In this document: one piece after another, positions 1 to 6,116 of the stretch
Layout of the letters: each line of letters opens with the position of its first letter
Numbering within the stretch: the first letter of the stretch is position 1
NCBI GenBank assembly: GCA_947311815.1
Contig: CAMZMA010000098.1
Span: 1-7,764, forward strand
Direction of reading: 5' to 3'
Length of the DNA: 7,764 nt
DNA from: an uncultured Flavobacteriaceae bacterium
GTDB taxonomy: Bacteria; Bacteroidota; Bacteroidia; Flavobacteriales; Flavobacteriaceae
Program-made: the position numbers and the translations under genes
Notes under the pieces: model-generated
Told to the model about the DNA's origin: nothing
Seen by the model: only the letters and a program-made list of their open reading frames with translations
The model's database searches: none

Positions 1-1
1 G

Positions 2-163
2 TTTCCTGGAATTGGTCCTCTAAATCTATTAAAAGAAAGTAGAATGAACCATATGGGAAAAATGGCTTTCCGTTGGATTTATTGGAATATGCTTATAAAA
101 GGAATACATATTCCGTTTGTATCGGCAACTATGTCTGAAAAAGGTAAAAAAATTGAAAAGTGA
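2..163 (+). CDS. sqr: Sulfide:quinone oxidoreductase-like NAD(P)/FAD-dependent oxidoreductase, C-terminal fragment
   Basis: Only the last 53 codons are present; the 5' end lies outside the window, and the frame is open from the first bases to a TGA at 161-163. The fragment is rich in aromatic and basic residues, with an ESRMNH motif followed by GKMAFRWIYWNML. This resembles the C-terminal amphipathic tail of sulfide:quinone oxidoreductases and related flavoproteins, which docks the enzyme on the inner membrane near the quinone site. By family knowledge such enzymes pass electrons from sulfide to quinone and release polysulfide or persulfide sulfur. The FAD and NAD-binding motifs and redox cysteines cannot be seen here, so the call rests on the tail motif and on the two sulfur-relay genes directly downstream on the same strand. 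A related NADH-dehydrogenase-like flavoprotein is the main alternative. Confidence 0.65.
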   Translation, partial: FPGIGPLNLLKESRMNHMGKMAFRWIYWNMLIKGIHIPFVSATMSEKGKKIEK

Positions 164-173
164 AAAATGAAAA

Positions 174-190
174 ATTAAGAATTAAGAATT
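174..190 (+). repeat. Short tandem repeat, 7-bp unit
   Basis: Two copies of ATTAAGA followed by a partial third copy (ATT) lie in the short gap between the flavoprotein stop and the TusE/DsrC-like start. The gap is otherwise A-rich. No function can be assigned. It may simply be slippage-prone AT-rich spacer sequence. Confidence 0.5.
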
Positions 191-204
191 TTAAAATAAT
201 AATC

Positions 205-513
205 ATGGAAAAAACAATAGCAAACAAAACAGTAAACGTTAATGACGAAGGGTATTTAACAGACTTTAACCAATGGGATAAAGATATCGCAATAGAATTG
301 GCTAAAGAAAAAGAAGTAGAATTAACCGATAAACATTGGGAAGTACTTTCGTATTTACAAGACAAATATAAAAACGAAGAAGCTCTTTCAATAAGAGGAA
401 TTAAAAAAAGTGGTATCCTAAATATTAAAGAGTTCTACAACTTGTTTCCTGGCGGTCCGTTAAAAATATCCACGTTAATTGCAGGTATCCCTAAACCTAA
501 AAGTTGTATTTAA
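205..513 (+). CDS. tusE: TusE/DsrC-family sulfur relay protein with a single C-terminal cysteine
   Basis: A small cytoplasmic sulfur carrier of 102 residues. Family landmarks are EGYL at 15-18, a tryptophan at 24, a HWEV motif in the middle, SIR near residue 70, and a C-terminal arm with FPGGP, then AGIPKP, ending in Ser-Cys-Ile. Cys101 is the penultimate residue and is the family's persulfide-carrying cysteine. At the position of the second DsrC cysteine, 11 residues upstream, there is Thr90, as in E. coli TusE. This argues for a sulfur-transfer protein rather than a DsrC that forms a trisulfide with sulfite reductase. At 102 residues it is a little shorter than typical TusE (about 109), with the shortening just before FPGGP. 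I chose the ATG at 205; an in-frame GTG at 160 would add 15 Lys/Asn/Ile-rich residues unlike the family and would overlap the upstream stop. It lies 41 bases after the flavoprotein gene and is probably cotranscribed with it. Confidence 0.87.
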   Translation: MEKTIANKTVNVNDEGYLTDFNQWDKDIAIELAKEKEVELTDKHWEVLSYLQDKYKNEEALSIRGIKKSGILNIKEFYNLFPGGPLKISTLIAGIPKPKSCI

Positions 514-534
514 TAATCCTTAAAAAAATAAATT

Positions 535-1008
535 ATGGCTACAAAAGTTAAAAAAATGCTTTTTATATTATCAAAAGCAACCTTAGACAACGTATATGCT
601 GCCTTTATAATGGCAAACGGAGCAAGAATGGAAGGCATCGATGCAGAAATATTTTTCACTTTTTTTGGATTAGAAGCAATTCAAAAGAAAAAACTAGAAC
701 ATTTACACGTTGCAACCGTAGGAAACCCTGCAATGCACATACCAACAATGCTTGGCGGTTTACCAGGAATGGAAGCGGTTGCCACCAAAATGATGAAAAA
801 CGAAATGGAAAAATTAGACATGCCTCCTGTTGGTGAATTTCTAGAAATTTTATCCGATTCTGGTGTAAACCTTTGGGCTTGCAAATTAGCTGTAGAAATG
901 TTTCATTTAGAAAAAAAAGACTTAATTGACGAATTAGATGGCATATTAACCATTGGCGATTTTTATAATCGCGTTGAGGAAGAAGGCACGCACATGCTAT
1001 TTATTTAA
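535..1008 (+). CDS. DsrE2-type DsrE/DsrF/DrsH-like sulfur carrier protein
   Basis: This 157-residue protein has the features of the DsrE/DsrF/DrsH-like (DsrE2) family: an N-terminal strand after MATKVKK, a strand with FFTFFGLEA at about 40-48, a middle region with GNPAM and a methionine-rich helix (ATKMMKNEMEKL), and a conserved cysteine in GVNLWACKLAVEMF. Cys116 is the only cysteine in the protein and corresponds to the family's persulfide-bearing residue. I see no signal peptide and no convincing membrane span, so it probably acts in the cytoplasm. Family knowledge links DsrE2 proteins to TusA, rhodanese and DsrC-type carriers in sulfur trafficking. It starts 21 bases after the TusE/DsrC-like stop, with only an A-rich leader and no Shine-Dalgarno sequence, as is usual in Bacteroidota. 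It is the last gene of the sulfur module, since a strong terminator follows. The exact sulfur donor and acceptor are not shown by the sequence. Confidence 0.88.
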   Translation: MATKVKKMLFILSKATLDNVYAAFIMANGARMEGIDAEIFFTFFGLEAIQKKKLEHLHVATVGNPAMHIPTMLGGLPGMEAVATKMMKNEMEKLDMPPVGEFLEILSDSGVNLWACKLAVEMFHLEKKDLIDELDGILTIGDFYNRVEEEGTHMLFI

Positions 1009-1029
1009 TTCAAATACATTTAAAAAAAT

Positions 1030-1062
1030 AAAAACGCTTTCATTTTTATGAAAGCGTTTTTT
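1030..1062 (+). terminator. Intrinsic terminator after the sulfur module
   Basis: A perfect 14-bp stem (1030-1043 with 1048-1061, core ACGCTTTCAT/ATGAAAGCGT) closes a TTTT loop. Its 3' arm runs into a T tract at 1057-1062, so it should end the sulfur-module transcript. The 5' arm begins with A residues, so it could also work in the opposite direction, though no minus-strand gene points into it. Confidence 0.88.
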
Positions 1063-1083
1063 ACTATATCAAAAATTATTTTT

Positions 1084-1091
1084 TATATTTG
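1084..1091 (+). promoter_or_regulatory. Bacteroidota-type -7 promoter element (TATATTTG)
   Basis: TATATTTG is an exact match to the Bacteroidota sigma-A -7 consensus TAnnTTTG. It lies just after the terminator and 22 bases before the ATG of the first DUF3857 gene, which implies a short leader of roughly 15 bases. No clear -33 TTG is present at the expected distance; only a T-rich stretch around 1057-1062 could serve. Placement between a terminator and an operon start supports the call. Confidence 0.55.
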
Positions 1092-1113
1092 ATTTTTCGT
1101 TTTAAACTTACGT

Positions 1114-3018
1114 ATGAAATTAAAACACATAATACCATTTATTTTACTCCAAACAATATTTGGATTTTCACAAAAAATAGACTTTAAAAAAAGTATTCTT
1201 ACAATTCCGGATAGTTTAAAACAAAATGCAAACACTGTTATAAGAAATAGTAATACCGAAGTTCGTATTTATTCTAAAAAAAATATGACCATTACCTACA
1301 GTAAATTAATAACTGTATTAAATGCTAACGGAAATAAACCCTTTTTTTCAGAACAATACGACAAACACAAAAGTATAAACAATATAAAAATCACTATTTA
1401 TAACAAATTCGGAAAAATTATAAAAAAAGTAAAATCGAAAGAAATTGACGATTTCGCTTCTGCAAGTGATAATTACACACTTTTTACAGATGATCGCTAT
1501 AAATATTACAAATATACCCCTAACGAATATCCATATACTATTGAAATTAGTTATGCTGTAAAAAGCTCAAACACTGCTTTTATACCAAAATGGTATGCTT
1601 ATAGCTATTATTACACCAGTGTTCAAGAAAATAATTTTAAAATTAGCTATCCAGACGATTTAATTTTAAACTACAAAGAATATAATTTTGACAAACATAA
1701 AATAACTATCGAAAAAACTACTAATAGTATAAAATACCAAACAAAGAATCTAAAAGCTCTTATATACGAACCATATTCACCTATTTTTTCTAAAATATCG
1801 CCTAACGTTTCCTTTGCTCTAAATAAATTCTCCTTAGCAGGTCAAATAGGAGATGCTTCAAATTGGAATGAATTTGGCAAATGGATGAATGAAAAATTAC
1901 TAAAAAATAGAAATGAAATTCCTGAAAAAACAAAACACGAAATAAAAGAACTTATAAAAGGAATTAAAAACCCTACAGAAAGAGCAAGATTAGTTTACGA
2001 ATATATGCAAAATCGAACAAGATACATAAGCGTACAAATTGGTATTGGTGGTTGGAAACCTATGAAAGTGAAAGATGTAGATAGATTAGGTTACGGCGAT
2101 TGTAAAGCTCTTTCTTACTATACTAAATCACTATTAAACGAAGCAAATATAGATGCAGAATACACCGTTGTATATTCGGGTAATAAAAGAAATATCGATA
2201 AAAAATTAGTTTCTGTACAAGGAAATCACGTTATACTAATGCTTCCGACGAAAAAAGATACCATTTGGTTAGAATGCACTAGTCAAAAATTACCATTTGG
2301 TCAAACTGGTTCTACGGATGATCGAGATGTTATGATACTCAAAGAAAATTCAGGAAAAATTGTACATACAACAAAATACTCAGCCAAACATAACTACCAA
2401 AAAACACAAGGCTCTAGCTTTATAGATAACAACGGAAACTTAGTTTCAAATATTACTATATCAAGCTACGGAAAACAATATAACCAACATTATTTAATAA
2501 ACTACGAAACTAAAGAAAAGCAAATTGACTATTATAAAAATAAATTTTCAAACCTAATTGATTGCAAAATTGATAGTATTACACTAAAAAATGACAAAAA
2601 AAATATCGTTTTTAAAGAATCGATTACTCTTTCAACTCCTAATTTTGCAGAAATAATAGGAAATGATATGGTACTTAACATCAATTTGTATAATATCTAT
2701 TCTGATTTGCCAAAACGAATTAAAAATAGAAAATATCCATTAGTTATATCGTTTGGTTATTTTGATGAGGATGAAATTACCATCCACATTCCAAATGAAT
2801 TCAAGATTACCACGCTACCTAAAGATATACGTATTAAAAATAAATTTGGATATTATAAAGCATCTCTATCACAAATCAATGAAACACAGCTAATGTATAA
2901 AAGATCCATCTTAATAAATGAAGGCACGTTTCCTAAAACAGCATACAATTCTTTTAGAAATTTTATAAAAGAAGTTATTAAATCCGATAAACAAAAAATA
3001 ATTCTATCAAAAAAATGA
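1114..3018 (+). CDS. Exported DUF3857 domain protein with transglutaminase-like domain, catalytic Cys and His kept
   Basis: A 634-residue protein with an N-terminal signal peptide (about residues 1-19, ending FGFS before Gln20), so it is exported to the periplasm or outer membrane. Residues of about 50-220 match the DUF3857 beta-rich domain. A transglutaminase-like fold follows: NPTERARLVYEYMQNRTRYISV near 285, then YGDCKALS with Cys330, then GNHVILML with His372, then WLECTSQ with Glu387 where the classical triad has Asp. Cys330 and His372 suggest a working thiol site; the Glu is, as far as I recall, common in this Bacteroidota subfamily. The C-terminal 100 or so residues form a further beta-rich region. 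Transglutaminase-like folds include cross-linking enzymes, peptidases and amidases, so the substrate is unknown. It starts 22 bases after a promoter-like box and overlaps the next gene by 4 bases, forming a two-gene operon. The gene is markedly rich in Lys, Asn and Ile codons. Confidence 0.85.
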   Translation: MKLKHIIPFILLQTIFGFSQKIDFKKSILTIPDSLKQNANTVIRNSNTEVRIYSKKNMTITYSKLITVLNANGNKPFFSEQYDKHKSINNIKITIYNKFGKIIKKVKSKEIDDFASASDNYTLFTDDRYKYYKYTPNEYPYTIEISYAVKSSNTAFIPKWYAYSYYYTSVQENNFKISYPDDLILNYKEYNFDKHKITIEKTTNSIKYQTKNLKALIYEPYSPIFSKISPNVSFALNKFSLAGQIGDASNWNEFGKWMNEKLLKNRNEIPEKTKHEIKELIKGIKNPTERARLVYEYMQNRTRYISVQIGIGGWKPMKVKDVDRLGYGDCKALSYYTKSLLNEANIDAEYTVVYSGNKRNIDKKLVSVQGNHVILMLPTKKDTIWLECTSQKLPFGQTGSTDDRDVMILKENSGKIVHTTKYSAKHNYQKTQGSSFIDNNGNLVSNITISSYGKQYNQHYLINYETKEKQIDYYKNKFSNLIDCKIDSITLKNDKKNIVFKESITLSTPNFAEIIGNDMVLNINLYNIYSDLPKRIKNRKYPLVISFGYFDEDEITIHIPNEFKITTLPKDIRIKNKFGYYKASLSQINETQLMYKRSILINEGTFPKTAYNSFRNFIKEVIKSDKQKIILSKK

Positions 3019-5015
3019 AAAAAACAATCTTATTATTAGTATTTATAATATCCACACAAGGATATACACAAATTAAAAAATTTGGAAAAGTAAGTGTTGC
3101 AGAGCTGAAATCCACTGAATGCACCAATTTTAAAGATGCAAATGCTGCTGTATTATTTAAACATCAAAAAACACATTATGAGTATGATGGAGAAAGAGGA
3201 TGGCTCCTTATTACAAAAATTCATGAACGCATAAAAATTTACAATAAAGAAGGATATGAATTTGCTTCAAAAAAAATAAATTTTTACAATACTTCAAAAT
3301 CCAGTGAAACAGTAATGATAAAAGCAAACACATATAATTTAGTTAACAATAAAATTGAAAAAACAAAACTTAAAAATAAAGAAATATTTATATCTAAAAA
3401 TAATAAATTTTGGTCTAGCAAGAAGTTCACTATGCCTAATCTTAAAGATAATTGTATTGTAGAATGGGAATATAAAATTATTTCACCATATCACACAACT
3501 ATTAATGATGTTATCTTTCAATATACTATCCCAATACTTTACATAGAATCTACTATTAAAATACCAGAATATTACCTATTTAATGTCAATGTAAGTAAAT
3601 ATTATCCCATCACTGTAAGTGAAAAAGAAGAAAGTAGAACACTAAATTTTTCGTTTAGAACAAAAGAAACTTCAAATTCTATTAAAACTACAAGATATAC
3701 TAAAAAAGTTGAATTATATCAAAAAATATACGCAATCAAAGAAACAAACATTCCTCCTATTTCAAATGAACCTTATATAAATAACATAAACAATTATATA
3801 GGAAAAATATCATTTGAATTAAATATGGTGAAATTTCCAAACAGCATTCCGAAATTTTTCACAACAAATTGGAATGATGTTACAAAAACAATTTATAATC
3901 TTAGTGAATTTGGAGATGAATTAAACAAAAAATCCTATTATAAAAAAGAATTAGACGAAAAATTAACCAATGTTTTAAAACAAGACGAAAGAATTAAAAC
4001 CATTTTTAATTTTGTAAAAGAAAAAGTAAAATGGAATGGTTATATGGACTATTATACACATAATGGTGTAAAAAAAGCATACAAAAATGGTAGCGGAAAT
4101 GTTGCCGAAATCAATCTAATGCTAGTTTCTATGCTGAGAGAAGCTGGTTTTGATGCAAATCCAATTCTTGTTAGTACACGTTCACATGGTGTACCTTTTT
4201 TTGCTACTAGAGATGGATTTAATTACGTTATCGCTGGTATTGAATTACCTGAAAAATTAATACTTTTAGATGCAACCGAAAAATACAGTTCAATAAACAA
4301 TCTACCTAAAAGGGTTTTAAATTGGCAAGGACGAATAATTCGAAAAAGTGGCTCTTCTACATTTATAGACTTATTTCCTAAAGTATATAGTTTTGAAAAA
4401 AATACAACAAGTGTTATTCTTGACGAATTAGGAAATATCAAAGGTAATGCAAGAATTTCTTATAAAAATCTAAATGCAATAAATTACAGAAACAGCTATT
4501 CAAACTTGAATAATTCAGAATTAATCAGCCGCTTAGAAAATTATTATTCACCAATTGAAATAGAAAAAGCTATCGTTAGAAATGAAAATAATCTTGATAA
4601 ACCCTTTTTAATTTCCTTTAAATTTTCAGCTGAAAATCAAGGAGAGGTCATAAATAATAAAATGTATTTTTCTCCTCTATTTTTCCTAAACGAAAGTGAA
4701 AATATTTTCAAAGCAGACAAAAGAAAACTTCCTATAGATTTTGCTTCGCCTTGGCTGGATAATTATACAATTATAATTACAATTCCTAATGGATATAAAA
4801 TAGAGTCTATTCCTGAAAGTAGTTCTTTTGAAACAAAAAATAAAATAGCAAATTTTAAATATTCCATCACATCTAACGACAATAAAATTTCAGTAAAAGT
4901 AACTACAAAAGTACACATACCTATAATACCTACAAATATGTATGAAGAGTTTAGAAATTTTTATTCGAAAAGAGTAAAAAAAATAAATGAAAAAATTGTC
5001 TTAATAAAAGATTAA
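3015..5015 (+). CDS. Exported DUF3857/transglutaminase-like protein with a degenerate active site
   Basis: A 666-residue protein with a signal peptide (about residues 1-18, ending QGYT), a DUF3857 beta-rich domain (about 55-250), a transglutaminase-like domain (about 320-440) and a C-terminal beta-rich region. Aligned to the upstream partner, GDC becomes GNV (Val363), the catalytic His position is Tyr404 in FNYVIAG, and only the Asp remains (Asp419 in LLDATE). Thiol catalysis therefore looks impossible, and a binding or scaffolding role is more likely. The motifs around the lost residues (GSGNVAEINL, STRSHG, LDATEKYSS, LPKRVLNW) look well kept and recall a known Bacteroidota subfamily rather than random decay. 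The start codon overlaps the previous stop as ATGA, which implies translational coupling and balanced production with the putatively active partner. I infer that the two act together in the envelope. The substrate is unknown. Confidence 0.85.
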   Translation: MKKTILLLVFIISTQGYTQIKKFGKVSVAELKSTECTNFKDANAAVLFKHQKTHYEYDGERGWLLITKIHERIKIYNKEGYEFASKKINFYNTSKSSETVMIKANTYNLVNNKIEKTKLKNKEIFISKNNKFWSSKKFTMPNLKDNCIVEWEYKIISPYHTTINDVIFQYTIPILYIESTIKIPEYYLFNVNVSKYYPITVSEKEESRTLNFSFRTKETSNSIKTTRYTKKVELYQKIYAIKETNIPPISNEPYINNINNYIGKISFELNMVKFPNSIPKFFTTNWNDVTKTIYNLSEFGDELNKKSYYKKELDEKLTNVLKQDERIKTIFNFVKEKVKWNGYMDYYTHNGVKKAYKNGSGNVAEINLMLVSMLREAGFDANPILVSTRSHGVPFFATRDGFNYVIAGIELPEKLILLDATEKYSSINNLPKRVLNWQGRIIRKSGSSTFIDLFPKVYSFEKNTTSVILDELGNIKGNARISYKNLNAINYRNSYSNLNNSELISRLENYYSPIEIEKAIVRNENNLDKPFLISFKFSAENQGEVINNKMYFSPLFFLNESENIFKADKRKLPIDFASPWLDNYTIIITIPNGYKIESIPESSSFETKNKIANFKYSITSNDNKISVKVTTKVHIPIIPTNMYEEFRNFYSKRVKKINEKIVLIKD

Positions 5016-5038
5016 TTACTTCATAACCTCAAGTAATT
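5014..5038 (-). terminator. Candidate weak hairpin across the convergent stop codons
   Basis: AATTACTT at 5014-5021 and AAGTAATT at 5031-5038 form a perfect 8-bp inverted repeat with a 9-base loop. It spans the minus-strand stop and touches the plus-strand stop. On the minus strand the stem is followed by a T-rich run (AATCTTTTATT). No T tract follows on the plus strand. The stem has only one G-C pair, so termination strength is doubtful. Confidence 0.3.
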
Positions 5039-6032
5039 CCACCTCAAAAATGATATCGGCATTTGGTGGAATTACATTTCCTGCTCCTCGCCTACCATAA
5101 GCTAAATTTGCAGGAATATACAAAATAGCTTTTGTACCAACACGTAATTGTTGTATACCTTCATCCCAACCTTTAATAACTCTTCCTACACCAATTGGTG
5201 TTTCAAAAGCTGCACTACGGTCTCTTGACGAATCAAATTTTCTACCGTTTCTAAGATATCCCGTATAATGGATTTTTACTCTATCACCAGTGTTTGGAAT
5301 TTTTCCTAACCCTGCTTCAATTGTATAAATTTTTAAACCTGAATCTAACACTTCTGCTTTAGACTCTTTATCCAAAATATTTTGAATGGCTATTTTTTGT
5401 GCCTTTAATTTATTTTCAAGAGCTTTCTTTTGTGCATCCATTAAGTTAGAAAACAATTCAGAAGCCTTAAATCTCTTAGCTTCTTTTCCTTTCCTAATAA
5501 TTGTAATAGATTGTATTATATCATTTTTTTCAATACTATCAACAACATCTTGCCCTTTTAAAACCTGTCCGAAAATAGTATGCCTTCCGTCTAACCAAGG
5601 AGTTTCTTTATGAGTTATAAAAAACTGACTTCCGTTTGTAGAAGGTCCTGAATTTGCCATAGATAAAATTCCTGCTTTATCGTGTTTTAAAGAGCTAACA
5701 AATTCGTCTTTAAATTTATAACCTGGATCTCCTGCTCCTGTCCCTAAAGGATCACCTCCTTGAATCATAAAGTTTTTTATAACTCTATGGAATTTTAAGC
5801 CATCGTAAAATCGTTTTCCTTTATATTTATCTACAACATATTTATTTGTTCCTTCTGCTAAAGAAATAAAATTTGCTACAGTCATTGGTGTTTTTTGATA
5901 TTCTAATTGTATTAAAATCTCACCTTTGCTTGTTTCAATTTTTGCGAAAATGCCATTTTCTAATTTCTGAGCTTGTATAGATAAACTAAAATTTACTAAT
6001 AATGCAAATACTATTATTTTAATTGATTTCAT
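5016..6032 (-). CDS. Exported cyclophilin-FKBP fusion peptidyl-prolyl isomerase
   Basis: This 338-residue protein carries two prolyl-isomerase domains of different fold. A signal peptide (residues 1-22, ending SIQAQ) sends it to the envelope; there is no lipobox cysteine. The cyclophilin domain spans about 28-182. Residues matching human CypA active-site positions are present: Arg83, Phe88, Met89 and Gln91 in FHRVIKNFMIQGGD, Gln136 and Phe138 in NGSQFFIT, and Trp146, Leu147 and His151 in WLDGRH. A charged helical linker covers about 183-225. The FKBP domain (about 228-338) keeps Tyr256 in HYTG, Asp267 in FDSS, Val285, Ile286 and Trp289 in VIKGWDEG, Tyr312 in AYG, and Phe329. Both domains should be active, so a role in folding periplasmic or outer-membrane proteins is likely. 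It is the last gene of the minus-strand cluster and a tandem paralogue of the lipoprotein upstream. I found no good promoter in its 84-base leader, so read-through is plausible. Confidence 0.93.
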   Translation of the reverse strand: MKSIKIIVFALLVNFSLSIQAQKLENGIFAKIETSKGEILIQLEYQKTPMTVANFISLAEGTNKYVVDKYKGKRFYDGLKFHRVIKNFMIQGGDPLGTGAGDPGYKFKDEFVSSLKHDKAGILSMANSGPSTNGSQFFITHKETPWLDGRHTIFGQVLKGQDVVDSIEKNDIIQSITIIRKGKEAKRFKASELFSNLMDAQKKALENKLKAQKIAIQNILDKESKAEVLDSGLKIYTIEAGLGKIPNTGDRVKIHYTGYLRNGRKFDSSRDRSAAFETPIGVGRVIKGWDEGIQQLRVGTKAILYIPANLAYGRRGAGNVIPPNADIIFEVELLEVMK

Positions 6033-6079
6033 TTTGTTTTATTATTATTCAAAAAAATATAAACAATAACCATACCTAA

Positions 6080-6110
6080 TTTTGGGGTTTTGCTTTGCAA
6101 AACCCCAAAA
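6080..6110 (-). terminator. Long perfect stem-loop between the two isomerase paralogues
   Basis: A 14-bp perfect stem (6080-6093 with 6097-6110, core GGGGTTTTGC/GCAAAACCCC) closes a 3-base loop in the 84-base gap between the two genes. It is by far the most G/C-dense structure in that gap. The arms begin with TTTT and end with AAAA on both strands, so neither strand has a clean T tract straight after the stem; on the minus strand TTAGG follows. It may be a partial terminator, an attenuator, or an RNA-stabilising hairpin that sets different levels for the two genes. Confidence 0.55.
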
Positions 6111-6116
6111 ATTAAA

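Noticed and set aside
160..204. N-terminal extension of the TusE/DsrC-like protein from a GTG at 160
   Set aside because: The 15 added residues are Lys/Asn/Ile-rich spacer translation, unlike the family N-terminus, and would overlap the upstream stop. ATG 205 gives a family-like start.
129..365. Minus-strand open frame across the flavoprotein/TusE junction
   Set aside because: It is antisense to two sulfur-module genes, with a Ser/Phe-rich composition typical of reverse-strand AT-rich DNA.
4223..4441. Minus-strand open frame inside the second DUF3857 gene
   Set aside because: It is antisense to a well-supported domain protein and has no independent coding signal.
5386..5613. Plus-strand open frame opposite the cyclophilin-FKBP gene
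   Set aside because: It lies wholly within a confidently identified minus-strand gene and has no start context or family motif. It is a shadow frame.
6040..6062. Promoter for the last isomerase gene on the minus strand
   Set aside because: The best candidate reads TTTTTTTG rather than TAnnTTTG, and no TTG lies at the right distance upstream, so I did not list it.
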